Below are positions 6,501-15,911 of a DNA stretch of 64,000 nucleotides, piece after piece. Origin of the DNA: JAVBTT01 sp031556035 (GTDB lineage Bacteria > Bacillota > Clostridia > Oscillospirales > UBA929). How positions within the stretch are numbered: position 1 is the first letter of the stretch; every line of letters starts with the position of its first letter. Below the pieces are notes generated by a model, which worked only from the letters and a program-made list of their open reading frames with translations, made no database searches and was not told the DNA's origin. The stretch lies in NCBI GenBank assembly GCA_031556035.1, contig JAVBTT010000023.1, forward strand, positions 1 to 64,000, read 5' to 3'. A program made the position numbers and the translations under genes.

Positions 6501-9366
6501 CGCCGGGGACGTCCCCGTGGGCTACACCGAGCAAAACCCGGGCGACGAGGTCACGCTCGACAAGGATACCCGCAGCGGCGAGCTCAGCGACACAAACGGG
6601 TATGACAACGACTCGGGCTCCGTAACGGTCATCAAGTCCTGGACCGGCGAGGCGCAGGGCATTACGATCTGGCTGACAAAGGACGGCGCGGATTATCTGT
6701 CGGTCGAAATGCCGATCGCGGGCAAAACCGGGGATGAGGCATGGACATACACCTTCACCGGCCTTGAGCTCGGCTGTACATACGGCGTGCGCGAGGAGCC
6801 CGTCGCGGGCTTCGACACCACATACTCCGACGAGGATGGGGTGGCCCTGAGCGCGGAAACCCGAGAGGCGAGCTTCACGGTTTACAATACAAGCACCGTT
6901 GGCGAGCTGAAATTCATCAAGAGCTGGAGCCACGGCTGCAACCCCAAGAACGAGCGCCCCGCGAGCGTCTATATCCAGCTCTGGAGGGTTGACGGCATCG
7001 ACAACGGCGACGGCACCTTTTCCGACGAGCCTGTAGGCGATTTGGTGGAAGTGAAGGGGCCCTCCTGGTCCCACACCTTTGAGGGCCTTGAGGCCGGAGC
7101 CCAATATTACGTCACCGAGCAGGATGTTCCGTACTATGACGGCGAGGACCTCACGGGCGCCCCGGCAACTATTTCGAACACGGAAACCGTATACTACAGG
7201 ATTAAAAACACCTATACAGACCCCAAGGGCAGCGTGAAGGTCATTAAAAAGTGGCTCGGCAGCGTTGACCCCAACCGTCCGGCTTCCATTGAGATAACCC
7301 TTTACAGGGTCGGAAGCAGAACCCCGGTGGGAACCAAGACCCTTGAGACAAGTGTCGGCTACGTCGTATTTGAGGGGCTTGACCTCAACGCCGTCTACTA
7401 CGCGCGGGAGAGCGGCGCGGGGCTTGGCGACTACGCTATTGACAACGGCTCGCCGGTCAGTATCGGCAAGGATAATCAGAACGGCGAGATAACCGTAAAG
7501 AATACCTATAAAGTCCCCACCGGTTCGGTCAAGGTCGTCAAAAAGTGGAACAAGGAAGCCTATCCCAAGGCCGACAACCCGTCAAGCGTGACGGTTGACC
7601 TGTACCGCAAGGTCGGCACCGCAATTGACAGAGGGTTCCGCCTCTCTTACACCCTGAGCAGGCAGAACGCCTGGAGCCACGTCTTCTCCGGACTTCCCCT
7701 CTATGACAGGGACGGCAACACCTATACCTACTATGTGGTTGAGCGCGCCGTCCAGGACTATACAGCCTCTTATTCGGCGGAGGTTCAGCTTGAGAAGTGC
7801 AAATGCTCAACGATTACCGTGACCAATACCTTCCAGCTCCCCACCGGCAAGCTGACGGTAACAAAAAAATGGAATTACAGCAAGAGGGACGACGTAACTG
7901 TCCCCTCCTCGGTCACGGTCGTCCTCTATAAGGACGGAGAGCCTGTCGAAAACAGCCAGGTTGAGCTGAACGCGGGCAACAAATGGCAGCACACCTACAG
8001 CGGCCTGGAGCTTGACCGCACCTACAGCGTCAGGGAGCTCGGCGAGAGCGAGGACTGGTCGGCAAGCTACTATCCGCAGGGCGTAAAGCTCACCGTCAAC
8101 GGAACTCGCTGCGGCTGCATCACTGTCAAAAACAGCTACATAAAGCCGGTGATCGGCGGGGAGATTGAGAAGACAGCTGAAACCCCGAAGAGGCTGCTGA
8201 TTGACGGCAAGGCGTTCATAGAGTACAAAATTGTCGTGAAAAACACCGGCAACCGCACGCTGAGCAATGTCAAGGTTACGGATGTATTCACAGGCAAGCC
8301 GGACGGCAGCTCGGTCAAGTACGACGTGAGCGACGCGTACGACTTCGACGAGGCGAGCGGCGTGTTCACGATCGGCTCCCTGAAGCCCGGGGAGACCGTC
8401 ACCATCACCTATTCGGTTGAGGTCGACAGGGTCGGCGAATACGAAAACAACGCCACCCTGACCGGCGAATACAAGGAGAGCAAGGTCGAGGTCAGCGATG
8501 ACGCCGAGGCGGTTGTGGAAGACCCAGAGCTCGGAATTGAGAAGAGCGTGGACGCCGCCTCCAAGACCATCGGAGATGGCCCGGTCAGCTTTGCCTACAC
8601 CCTGACGGTACACAACGGAGGAAGCGTTGACCTGAAGGATGTTACAGTCAGGGATACCATGCAGGCGGGCGCCACCCCGGACTACAGGAATTTCACCGTT
8701 GAGCCGGTCGGCGCGGCTGTCTACAACGAGACTGAGGGATACTTTGAGATAGCCGCCCTCGCGTCCGGCGCCACCGTGATCATCAGGTACACCGCGAGCA
8801 TGAATGCGGAGGGCAGCTACAAAAACGAGGCCACCGTCAAGGCCGTCTACGACGACAGAGAGCTGAGCGACAAGGATGACCAGACCGTGACGGTCAATGA
8901 GCCCTATGACCCGCCCACTCCCCACAGCTACACCATTACCGTCAACTACCTTGAGAAGGGCACCGATCAGGTTCTCAAGACCCGGAAATACTCCTCCGGC
9001 CACGCCGAAGATTCAGGCTACGGAGAGAATCCCGCGGTGATCAGCGGCTACACCTACACCGGAGAGCACACCGGGGACGCGCTGATCGGAACCTTCACAA
9101 AGAACATTGTCATAACCTTCTACTACACGAAGGACGGGGAGGTAACTCCGCCCCCGACCACCGAAGAGGAGGAGACCCTGCCCCCCGACGACGAAATACC
9201 GCTGAGCCCGACCCCCGCTCTTCCGCCCGAGGAGACCGACATAGATGAGGATGATATTCCTCTTGAGGACCTCCCCTACACAGGCGGCTTCCCGGCGGGA
9301 GGAATGATTGCCCTGGCCGGAGCTGCCCTGCTTGGAGCGGGCGCAGCCCTGGGGAAGAAAAAATAA
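3514..9366 (+). CDS. LPXTG-anchored VWA/Cna-B adhesin or pilin tip protein
   Basis: A 1950-aa cell-wall protein. A signal peptide (about 1-30) is followed by a von Willebrand A domain with the MIDAS motif DGSSS (near residue 109), interrupted by a Ser/Thr/Trp-rich insert at about 317-453. Next come a pilin isopeptide-type domain (about 620-730), eight Cna-B-like repeats (about 730-1543) each opening with a K-x-W strand and ending near NTY or NTF, two DUF11-like domains (about 1548-1796) and a MucBP-like domain (about 1805-1874). An acidic Pro/Thr linker leads to the sortase motif LPYTG (1920-1924), a hydrophobic stretch and KKK. The start follows AAGGAG. Probable role is host or substrate adhesion. 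No sortase or partner pilin is in the window. Confidence 0.9.
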   Translation: MKVKRMLANALVLLLVIAMVPFNFQANANSDWQQSGTLGDYEFGSKADAVTQPPSSMADGQVWTDKSVVANADGTFDITLSALGRQFGTEQTTSRSKYVDVVIILDGSSSMNGTKWTNAKAAARKAAEDILKAAQIEGGALSNNRVALVTYGTDASVSYSFDANSNRISGTNNRPGQVGGVNQPTQYTNTQKAIYLAEKTLTGRGALASRGGEEAAPIIILLTDGVPTVAYNRVLEKDTDYASGNRVGASSASFNENYSSMTVLQAAKAKENIEGLKIYTIGFDISAANTTEGKQQRASMNPDADNTAILTTLRPSYYTGEVRTGTATQTRSALEYQTRSKSGGTWRAWSSVQTTNTDGSWVTAWGSYSSLDRTYSQTETRPSNKTTPSNSVSWGSPLTTSAYTYRTGTGGTSSITTDENAAARRERTLTYSRQDSLVEYKWTTAQTAFDDKWAYNDGFYTSDTGIDEIIRAFEQITNSILNNNGPVETLSVADALGEGFELASDISSIAGLTNSNGVLTWNVTNLPCWSSSAWETANPGETPERPAPATVTFKVRLKSSSYAAGTFYTNLDSKAGASNPNRAVFTPVEGNPCYNTTAQQTQLLTNHGEILLSCTVLQPISIVLTKNVVSEVINYPAASASYSFALYADLSGAAIATAEITTASSDTATITIPSSYLKFGAGESSKTFYLKEQGTAPAFWTYDTTVRTVTVYKNGTYDISGNGKIFTNTYHPLGSLKVAKEWITTPDGKEEPIDIQLMVKSGDSFVNIDGRTATLDEDSGWSATFSGLELGKTYKVAEISALGDSHFLTTYSDDVVLAITDPVQQLVITNTFAQTGRVIVRKTWNDTGFEEFRPEELAFTYDGGNYSMNGTDNYVDDYTWEYVFEEQELGTHAIDETVPADYSLNGASKLSGELVYGTDLVLTLINDIDDIDFTLTLVKNWDDNLNEFGDRPASVFFTVYKGGELYGRYELSGAANAAQWTLDIEAERGTFTVEEAAGDVPVGYTEQNPGDEVTLDKDTRSGELSDTNGYDNDSGSVTVIKSWTGEAQGITIWLTKDGADYLSVEMPIAGKTGDEAWTYTFTGLELGCTYGVREEPVAGFDTTYSDEDGVALSAETREASFTVYNTSTVGELKFIKSWSHGCNPKNERPASVYIQLWRVDGIDNGDGTFSDEPVGDLVEVKGPSWSHTFEGLEAGAQYYVTEQDVPYYDGEDLTGAPATISNTETVYYRIKNTYTDPKGSVKVIKKWLGSVDPNRPASIEITLYRVGSRTPVGTKTLETSVGYVVFEGLDLNAVYYARESGAGLGDYAIDNGSPVSIGKDNQNGEITVKNTYKVPTGSVKVVKKWNKEAYPKADNPSSVTVDLYRKVGTAIDRGFRLSYTLSRQNAWSHVFSGLPLYDRDGNTYTYYVVERAVQDYTASYSAEVQLEKCKCSTITVTNTFQLPTGKLTVTKKWNYSKRDDVTVPSSVTVVLYKDGEPVENSQVELNAGNKWQHTYSGLELDRTYSVRELGESEDWSASYYPQGVKLTVNGTRCGCITVKNSYIKPVIGGEIEKTAETPKRLLIDGKAFIEYKIVVKNTGNRTLSNVKVTDVFTGKPDGSSVKYDVSDAYDFDEASGVFTIGSLKPGETVTITYSVEVDRVGEYENNATLTGEYKESKVEVSDDAEAVVEDPELGIEKSVDAASKTIGDGPVSFAYTLTVHNGGSVDLKDVTVRDTMQAGATPDYRNFTVEPVGAAVYNETEGYFEIAALASGATVIIRYTASMNAEGSYKNEATVKAVYDDRELSDKDDQTVTVNEPYDPPTPHSYTITVNYLEKGTDQVLKTRKYSSGHAEDSGYGENPAVISGYTYTGEHTGDALIGTFTKNIVITFYYTKDGEVTPPPTTEEEETLPPDDEIPLSPTPALPPEETDIDEDDIPLEDLPYTGGFPAGGMIALAGAALLGAGAALGKKK

Positions 9367-9420
9367 TCTCAAACTGCTGATTATTATTTATTGGTCCAAC
9401 GATTAAACCCTGATAGTATT

Positions 9421-9461
9421 AATTTACAGGAGCTTGCCACGGCAAGCTCCTGTAAATTTTT
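9421..9461 (+). terminator. terminator of the adhesin gene (family B hairpin)
   Basis: A perfect 18-pair stem (9421-9438 with 9441-9458), two-base loop AC and a following T-run. The core AGCTTGCC/GGCAAGCT and flanks such as ATTAAACCCTG (9410-9420) and GGTTTTAGCATGGG (9470-9483) are shared with other family B repeats. Confidence 0.8.
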
Positions 9462-9861
9462 GGAAGGAAGGTTTTAGCATGGGATTAGTATTAATGGTCG
9501 TTTTTTTGTATAATATGGCCGATTATAGCTTGATTCATGTGATGTAAATAGTTTATTATGGTAATAATTAAATGTGCAAAATGGTAAATGGACTGGGACG
9601 TGTTCGATAATCATCAGAGATTGCCCGAGCGTTTATACTTGTATCTTTTTAAAGAGCAGACTAAATAATCGGCAAATCGGCAAAAGCTCGCCGCGGCAAG
9701 GTTTTCCGATTATGACGCATCTGCTCTTTAACATGACATGAGTATAAAATACAGAACAGGGGAGGTGGTGCGCGCCGGAGAGGATGTTTCCCGACACATT
9801 CAACTTGCGTCATCCAAAATCTTGATCTGCGGCAAATCAAAAACCGAAGGAGAAGGGAACT
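9462..9861. repeat. intergenic region with family B palindrome at 9649-9731
   Basis: This 400-base gap has no convincing gene. It contains a TATAAT at 9509-9514 without a good -35, and a long interrupted palindrome. The palindrome has perfect 12-base outer arms (9649-9660 and 9720-9731, TTAAAGAGCAGA and its complement), inner arms ATAATCGG/CCGATTAT and the core CGCCGCGGCAAGGTTTT. The same core recurs at 47446-47483. An ORF opening at 9738 overlaps the next gene in another frame and is judged not real. Confidence 0.6.
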
Positions 9862-12800
9862 ATGAACACATCCATGCGTGGCAAATCCAAACGCGGGTTA
9901 TCACTGCTTATGGCATTTGTATTCGTCCTATCATTTATCCCGGCCACATTGGCGGCGCCAAACAGCGGAGGCGGCGACGGTGAGCTGACATACAGGCTCA
10001 CCGAAGACTTTGAGACAAATCTGTCTTATGAGTGGCCATGGACCCTCTCACCCGGCGCCTGGGAAATCCGGCCAAGCGAAAACGACAGGATGTGGACAAA
10101 CAACAGGATCAATCAAAGCCTTTCCAATGGTCCCGCCGGCAGCGGCAACGAGACCAGAACAGCCGCGTACGTGCCAAGCGGCTCCAGCGCGAGGGCGTCC
10201 CGCCTTCACCTTATAGAGCCGCTCCAATCCGACTATCGGATCAACATAAAATTTGACTGGTATCCCGGCGCCGCGCCCAGCGCCGGAGGAATCCTGGGGT
10301 TGAAGGACAGCTCGACGCAGGACGGCTCCATTGAGGAGTTCTGGACAAAGTACCTCACCTTTGCCGTACACAGCGCAGGGGTCTATTACAGGGTCGGTTC
10401 CCTGACCAGCGACACCGTTGAGAATACGACTCCCCCCATCCAGGGCACAAGCCACTCAATGCGGGTCGGCCAGCCCGGGGTAACGGAGATCAACACCGCC
10501 GAGGGCTCCAACACCCAGTGGTATACCGTTAACGTCGACCTCAATTTCAGAAACAACACCCTCGACCTCCTGGTCACCAATCTTGACGGAACCGTTACAT
10601 ACACAAATGTTGTGGACGCGCCCTTCCTGGAGGAAGGAGAGGCCGTTGACGGCACATTCCGCAGCTTCTCCCTGATGGCGCCCAACGGCGGCAATACTTG
10701 GACCACACGCATTGACAATTTGGATCTCCGGACATACTCCGCCTGCCCGAAGCCCGCAATCAGCGATATCACCAATCCTCAGCCCCGCACAGGCTCGTTC
10801 GGAATGACCATCGGCGCGTATACCCCAATGTTTCCAGCGAACAACATAGTCTTCAACGTCTATGCGAAAGACAACGCCACCGGAGTGGAATACGCTGCCG
10901 GAACCGCCAGCGCTGCGGGCGCCCATACGTTCACCGTGCCTCGCGGCAACGCTACATACACCGTGACCGCGGAGGCGGCTGTGGACGGCGTACGCACCAT
11001 AAGGAGCGAACCGCTCACGCTTGTCATGAACGAAGCGGGCCTTTTGCCGCCGTCAGGACTCGTGACTGACGTGACAATACTGCCCAACAACGGCAAATAC
11101 GAGCTGAACTGGGGCGCCGTTACGGTCGACGACCCGGCGGTTGATCGCTACGCCGTCTACCGCTCCTGGTACGAGAGCGGCCCGTATGAGCTGATTGCCG
11201 AGGTTAACGGCACATCCTACACGGACGTCAACAGCAGGCTCAGCTCCAATCTGCGGACCTATTACAAATTTGTCTCCATGAGTCCCGGCGGCACGGGTGC
11301 CGTTATGTCGGCCGCGTTCTATCCCTCAAGCATACCCGCCATATCGATGGCGCAGGGCAAAGACCGCGCGCTGTCGGCGGTATACCTTGGAGGCGACAAG
11401 GGCGCGGAGATCAATGTCTCGGCCACCGGACCCGACGGCGAGGAGCTCACCAGCGGCGTCTATCTTAACTGGCGCTGGTACGGGGCAGACGAGGCCCTGA
11501 ACACCACATTCTCCCTCTACCGCAAAGACTCGGGAGCCGAATGGGAACTGATCGCCAGCGACCTTAGTGTTACAAATCTGGTTGATCCGGCCGGAGACCA
11601 GTACAGCCTCTACCGCGTGGTGGGAACCGGGGACGCGGCGCAGAACCTCCTTGCCCGCGACACGGTGGTCTGGAGCGATTTCTTCCTCAGGCTGCAAGTG
11701 TACAAGCCCGCCGACCAGCATATGACACTCGGAAGCGCCGCAGGCGAATACGCCCGCTACGAGGCCAACGATTCGCTGCTCGGCGACCTGGACGGCGACG
11801 GCTCTATGGATATGGTCGTGAAGTGGGCTCCAACCAACGCACAGGACACCTCCAGAACGAACCTGGAGACAGGCACCACGTTCTATGACGGCTACAAGGT
11901 CAACTGGCAAACAGGCGAAACCCGGCTGCTGTGGCGCGTTGACCTTGGCAGGGGCGTCCGCTCAGGCGCGCACTACTCCCAGTTCGGCGTGGAGGACTTC
12001 GCGGGCTGGGGGTACTCCCAGATGATATTCCTGGGAGCCCAAGGCACCACAACCTACAAGAGCCTGGACGGCACCGACCTGACATTGGTCAAAACCGGGC
12101 ACGTGATCGACGAGACCCACGCCAGCGTGCCCATTAACGGCCCCGGCGGAATCACCCGCGTCATCGCGATTGACGGCAAGACCGGCGAAATCATCGACGC
12201 CACCCAGCACACCAAGGGCAGCGACGACGGACGCGAAAACGTCACCGTGGCGTGGCTGGACGGCCACGATCAGCGCCCGGTCTTCGTGACGGGCGGCCAG
12301 TACGCCATCAACGCCAATAACAGGCCGAGAGCGTACCGCCTCAGCAGTGAGGGGGTATTCACGACGCAAATAGGCGCGGGCAGCGCCGGCGGCAACGCCA
12401 ACCACCAGATGATGGGCATCGACCTCAACGGCGACGGCAGGGATGAGATCGTCTTCGGCGGTTCGATTTACAACAGCGACCTGACGCTGATGAGAACCAA
12501 CGCCGTCCATGTCTGGACAGAGACCGGATCCGGCTTCTACAACAACATAGCTCACGGCGACGCCATGCACATCAGCAACTGGGTCCCCGACGATATCCTG
12601 GCCAATTTGCTGGGCATATCCGTGGAGGAACTGCGGGCGCAGACCAACGGACAACCTCGGCAGTACATTATGCAGGTCATTGAGGGCAGCACCCAAGTCA
12701 TCCACTGCTTCGTGCGCGATGCTCTCACCGGCACGATAGTCGCTGGCTACCAGGCAAACGGCGACTGTGGACGCGGCCTGGCGATAGACGCGTTCCCGAA

Positions 12801-14292
12801 CTGGAGAGGTGCCGAGTTCTGGGGCAGCAAGGCTCCGCACTCCGCCGACGGAAACTGGGATACGCGCTACGGCGGTGCCTACTCAACGGAGAACCCCGGC
12901 ATCAGTCTGGGAAGAAACGCTTCAAGCATAGTCGACTACGGCAACATGACGAAGGCCTCTGATCTCAGCGGCTCAATGAACTTCTCAATCTTCTGGTCCG
13001 GTGACCTGCTGAAGGAAATGCAGGATCACACATTCCTGGAATCCGGCGGCTACAGGCCCATCTCGACCAATATTACCAAGATGGACTGGGTGCTTGGCCG
13101 TGAAATAACTCTGTTTGAGACCACCGAGGCCTTTACGATCAACGGCACAAAGGGCAACCCGAACTATCAGGGCGATTTCCTGGGCGACTGGCGCGAGGAA
13201 ATGATCCTCCGTGACGCCTTTGACCAGAGCGTCCTGCGCGTATATCAAACTACGATCCAGACCGACTATGTGCTGCCCTGGATGTTTGAGGATTCTCAGT
13301 ACAAAAGCAGCGCCCTGGCCCAGCAAGCGGTCTACAACCAGCCCCCGAACCCGAGCTATCTGCCCTCCCAGGACGTCATAACGGCGCGCGACCTGAAGCA
13401 GGTATGGAACTCCGACAACAATGTGGAGTTCAGCTACACACCTGCCAACGATGGGCTCTACGGCAACGGCGTCGCCGGCCACCAGCTGTGGCGCAGAACC
13501 GGCTCTGACAACCTGGCTGAGATTGATCTCACCCCGAAGGGCACATTGTCCAACACCACGGAGCTGGCTCTCAGAGCGATTGGCTACGAACCGGTGGCCG
13601 CTGTGACCGGTGCTCAGAACCTGATTGACGCGTCGGCGTCGGCGGGTACTCAGTACAGCTATCTGGTCGTCGGTATTTCGGCGGACGGCAAGCTCAGCTA
13701 TGTCCCGGACGAGAGAGCCGCGATAACCATCACCCTTACCTCGAAGATCATCTCCGTCGACTACAGCGGCTTTACCAGCCTGGTCGAAGACTGCGCGGCC
13801 AACATTCCGGTGACTGTGAATGCGTATAATCCTGGTGGTCTTGACATTGTCGCCGGCCTGTTTGTAGACGGTGAGCTTGTCGCTTCCGCCCCGGTCGCAA
13901 AGGGAATGGCTGTAATCAGGGCAGCGAGCGGTCTCATTAAGGCTCCCGCGGATATAAGGGCCTGGTTCGACGGCGGCGAAATCCCCACGGCGGCCGGGAA
14001 GGAAGTACCCATTAAAACCCTCGCACCTTCCATCTGGGCTCCCGAGGTTATTGTTCCGGAACTCGGTGCCGTGACAATAGTCCGTTTCTCCGAAAATATA
14101 ACGCTCAACAGCGCTAAGGCGGAGGTAACCATTGACGGGATCAAGGTGACCGGCTTTAGGGCCGAGGGCAAAGACCTGACCATTGACGCCGTGGCGGCCG
14201 AGGGGGCCAATATCGTGGTGAAGGGCGTCAAGTACCCCGAGCTCTTCCCGAGCTACAGCTTCACATTTACACTCACGCGCCAGGGGATGTAA
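9862..14292 (+). CDS. secreted rhamnogalacturonan lyase, PL11 type
   Basis: A 1476-aa secreted enzyme predicted to cleave the rhamnogalacturonan I backbone of pectin by beta-elimination. A signal peptide (about 1-31) precedes a lectin-like N-terminal region. An Fn3-like module (about 390-480) follows, then the PL11 beta-propeller (about 600-1175), recognised from GDLDGDG (near 639), HQMMGIDLNGDGRDEI, HGDAMHI, GDWREEM (near 1109) and YNQPPNPSY (near 1157), as in the YesW/YesX lyases. The DxDGDG loops are probable calcium sites. The C-terminal 300 residues look like Ig/Fn3-type modules. There is no LPXTG motif, so the enzyme is released or held non-covalently. The start follows AAGGAG. No other pectin genes are adjacent. 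Confidence 0.85.
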   Translation: MNTSMRGKSKRGLSLLMAFVFVLSFIPATLAAPNSGGGDGELTYRLTEDFETNLSYEWPWTLSPGAWEIRPSENDRMWTNNRINQSLSNGPAGSGNETRTAAYVPSGSSARASRLHLIEPLQSDYRINIKFDWYPGAAPSAGGILGLKDSSTQDGSIEEFWTKYLTFAVHSAGVYYRVGSLTSDTVENTTPPIQGTSHSMRVGQPGVTEINTAEGSNTQWYTVNVDLNFRNNTLDLLVTNLDGTVTYTNVVDAPFLEEGEAVDGTFRSFSLMAPNGGNTWTTRIDNLDLRTYSACPKPAISDITNPQPRTGSFGMTIGAYTPMFPANNIVFNVYAKDNATGVEYAAGTASAAGAHTFTVPRGNATYTVTAEAAVDGVRTIRSEPLTLVMNEAGLLPPSGLVTDVTILPNNGKYELNWGAVTVDDPAVDRYAVYRSWYESGPYELIAEVNGTSYTDVNSRLSSNLRTYYKFVSMSPGGTGAVMSAAFYPSSIPAISMAQGKDRALSAVYLGGDKGAEINVSATGPDGEELTSGVYLNWRWYGADEALNTTFSLYRKDSGAEWELIASDLSVTNLVDPAGDQYSLYRVVGTGDAAQNLLARDTVVWSDFFLRLQVYKPADQHMTLGSAAGEYARYEANDSLLGDLDGDGSMDMVVKWAPTNAQDTSRTNLETGTTFYDGYKVNWQTGETRLLWRVDLGRGVRSGAHYSQFGVEDFAGWGYSQMIFLGAQGTTTYKSLDGTDLTLVKTGHVIDETHASVPINGPGGITRVIAIDGKTGEIIDATQHTKGSDDGRENVTVAWLDGHDQRPVFVTGGQYAINANNRPRAYRLSSEGVFTTQIGAGSAGGNANHQMMGIDLNGDGRDEIVFGGSIYNSDLTLMRTNAVHVWTETGSGFYNNIAHGDAMHISNWVPDDILANLLGISVEELRAQTNGQPRQYIMQVIEGSTQVIHCFVRDALTGTIVAGYQANGDCGRGLAIDAFPNWRGAEFWGSKAPHSADGNWDTRYGGAYSTENPGISLGRNASSIVDYGNMTKASDLSGSMNFSIFWSGDLLKEMQDHTFLESGGYRPISTNITKMDWVLGREITLFETTEAFTINGTKGNPNYQGDFLGDWREEMILRDAFDQSVLRVYQTTIQTDYVLPWMFEDSQYKSSALAQQAVYNQPPNPSYLPSQDVITARDLKQVWNSDNNVEFSYTPANDGLYGNGVAGHQLWRRTGSDNLAEIDLTPKGTLSNTTELALRAIGYEPVAAVTGAQNLIDASASAGTQYSYLVVGISADGKLSYVPDERAAITITLTSKIISVDYSGFTSLVEDCAANIPVTVNAYNPGGLDIVAGLFVDGELVASAPVAKGMAVIRAASGLIKAPADIRAWFDGGEIPTAAGKEVPIKTLAPSIWAPEVIVPELGAVTIVRFSENITLNSAKAEVTIDGIKVTGFRAEGKDLTIDAVAAEGANIVVKGVKYPELFPSYSFTFTLTRQGM

Positions 14293-14322
14293 TACTATCT
14301 CCATGTAAAACTCTCCGCTTAG

Positions 14323-14364
14323 AAATTTGCAGAAGCTTGCCAAGGCAAGCTTCTGCAAATTTTT
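14323..14364 (+). terminator. terminator of the lyase gene (family B hairpin)
   Basis: A perfect 19-pair stem (14323-14341 with 14344-14362), AA loop and T-run. The core GAAGCTTGCC/GGCAAGCTTC and the following GGTTTTAGACAG (14372-14383) place it in family B. It lies about 30 bases after the stop codon. Confidence 0.8.
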
Positions 14365-14444
14365 GCTTTAAGGTTTTAGACAGAATAGCATTACTCTTTT
14401 TGACGGGCTTCAATAATTCCTGCAATATGCTTCCGGCGTGATAT

Positions 14445-15116
14445 TCACAGAAACAGCATCATCGCGAAGTGGCATATGCTTCCGAGCAGTATGAATATAT
14501 GAAAGACCTCGTGAAAGCCGAAGTACCTGCGCTCCCGCCCCGGCCAGCGCAGCGCGTAGAGAATGGCTCCAGCCGTGTAGAAAAACCCGCCCGCCCCGAG
14601 CAGGGACAGCGCCACGGGACTCATTGTCTGAACAAGGGGCACTATCGCGATAAGCGCCATCCAGCCCATGCCAATGTACGCGATGGCGGATACCCAGCGC
14701 GGCGCGCTGAGCCAGAAAAGCTTCACAATTGTGCCCGCGATGGCCAGGCCCCATATTACCCCAAAGATGCTCCAGCCCCAGGCCCCCTGGAGCGTTATCA
14801 GGCAGATAGGGGTGTATGTCCCGGCTATCAGCATGTATATCATGATATGATCAAGCTTGCGCAGCGCCTTCCTGCCGCTCGGGCGCACCCTGAGGCAGTG
14901 GTACAGGGTGCTGGCGGTGTACAGGCCAATAAGCGTAACACCATAAACCGAATAGCCGATTATGTGCAGTGCGCTGTGCATAAACGCGGCTATGACGATC
15001 AACACCGCAATGCCGACCGAGAACAGCCATACCCCTATGCCGTGTGTGAGCGCCGAGATTACCCGCAGCCCGTCGTATGGAGTGCGGATTTCCTTTTTCC
15101 TTCGTTCGCGTTGCAT
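14445..15116 (-). CDS. hemolysin III family membrane protein
   Basis: A 223-aa integral membrane protein of the hemolysin III/PAQR superfamily with about seven membrane helices. The conserved metal-binding pattern is visible: TASTLYH in the second helix region, LDH after it, and GFHEVFHIF with a later H in the last helix. Bacterial members are called hemolysin III, but their biochemical role is unsettled and hydrolase activity has been proposed. The basic cytoplasmic N-terminus MQRERRKKE and the AAAGGA ribosome-binding site support the start. It is transcribed on its own. Confidence 0.85.
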   Translation of the reverse strand: MQRERRKKEIRTPYDGLRVISALTHGIGVWLFSVGIAVLIVIAAFMHSALHIIGYSVYGVTLIGLYTASTLYHCLRVRPSGRKALRKLDHIMIYMLIAGTYTPICLITLQGAWGWSIFGVIWGLAIAGTIVKLFWLSAPRWVSAIAYIGMGWMALIAIVPLVQTMSPVALSLLGAGGFFYTAGAILYALRWPGRERRYFGFHEVFHIFILLGSICHFAMMLFL

Positions 15117-15207
15117 GGCGTTGTCCTTTCCGGGGCGCTCTTGGGCCCCAAATATGACGTAGCTGCGGCCGCGTTATTACGCACAGCCGCAGCAAAAGCA
15201 TGACAAA

Positions 15208-15561
15208 TTATAACGCGGATTTGGCTTTTTCGACAATAGCCGCGAACGCGGCCTTGTCGAAGACGGCCATCTCAGCCAGCACCTTGCGGTTCAGGTTCAG
15301 GTTCATCTTCTTAAGAGCGTACATAAAGCGGGAGTAATTCATCCCGTACTGCTGCACGCCGGCGCTGATGCGGGTGATCCAGAGTCTGCGGAAATCGCGC
15401 TTTTTAAGGCGTCTGCTTATATATGCGTACTGAAGGGACTTCATGACCGCCTGGTTGGCGACCCTAAAGTGCTTGGAGCGCGCACCCCAATAACCCTTGG
15501 CGAGCTTTAATATCTTGTTGCGTCTCCTGCGCGTGGTGACCGCGCCTTTAATGCGAGCCAT
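15208..15561 (-). CDS. rplT: 50S ribosomal protein L20
   Basis: A 117-aa protein that binds 23S rRNA early in 50S assembly. The sequence is typical over its whole length (MARIKGAVTTRRRRNK and the YAYISRRLKKRDFR-LWITRI block). It is the last gene of the infC-rpmI-rplT operon. In Firmicutes L20 also represses this operon by binding the infC leader. Unusually, about 350 bases of tandem family A repeats separate it from rpmI, where tens of bases are normal. Confidence 0.97.
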   Translation of the reverse strand: MARIKGAVTTRRRRNKILKLAKGYWGARSKHFRVANQAVMKSLQYAYISRRLKKRDFRRLWITRISAGVQQYGMNYSRFMYALKKMNLNLNRKVLAEMAVFDKAAFAAIVEKAKSAL

Positions 15562-15596
15562 ATTCTAAACATTCCTTCCAATTGGATGATCTTGTG

Positions 15597-15757
15597 TGAT
15601 GTCATGAGGATCAAACCTGCGGACAGGCAACCGCTCCGGCTTTGGCTTCGCCCCTCGCGGGGCCTACGCCAAACGCCTGCGCTTTGTTACAAAATATCCC
15701 GCGTCGTGCGCTGCTCCTTGGATATTTTGTAACCCGGCCAGCTGCGCCCTTCGGGTA
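15597..15757 (-). repeat. family A repeat, copy R2 (tandem with R1)
   Basis: On the minus strand: conserved left end (CCGAAGGGCGCAGCTGGCCG), a perfect 13-pair stem TTACAAAATATCC/GGATATTTTGTAA around an AAGGAGCAGCGCACGACG loop, ACAAAGCGCAGG, a second hairpin (TTTGGC...GCCAAA) and a right part CGGAGCGG. It lies between rpmI and rplT. The right end is more diverged than in R1 and ends near ATGACATCAC. Confidence 0.85.
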
Positions 15758-15911
15758 ATGTCAAGCTCCGCTCGGCCTGCCGCTCCGGCTTTGGCTTCGC
15801 CCCTCGCGGGGCCTGCGCCAAACGCCTGCGCTTTGTTACAAAATATCCCGCGTCGTGCGCTGCGCTGCTCCTTGGATATTTTGTAACCCGGCCAGCTGCG
15901 CCCTTCGGGTT
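15758..15911 (-). repeat. family A repeat, copy R1, abutting the rpmI stop
   Basis: Nearly identical to R2, with the same TTACAAAATATCC stem and a loop longer by CAGCG. It begins directly at the TAA of rpmI and ends AGCTTGACAT. Together R1 and R2 form a tandem direct repeat inside a ribosomal protein operon, on the transcribed strand between two essential genes. The hairpins must therefore be read through or processed. Confidence 0.85.

Noticed and set aside
15597..15911. Tandem repeat that could suggest a CRISPR array
   Set aside because: Only two units of about 155 bases, with no short direct repeats and no unique spacers; they belong to family A.
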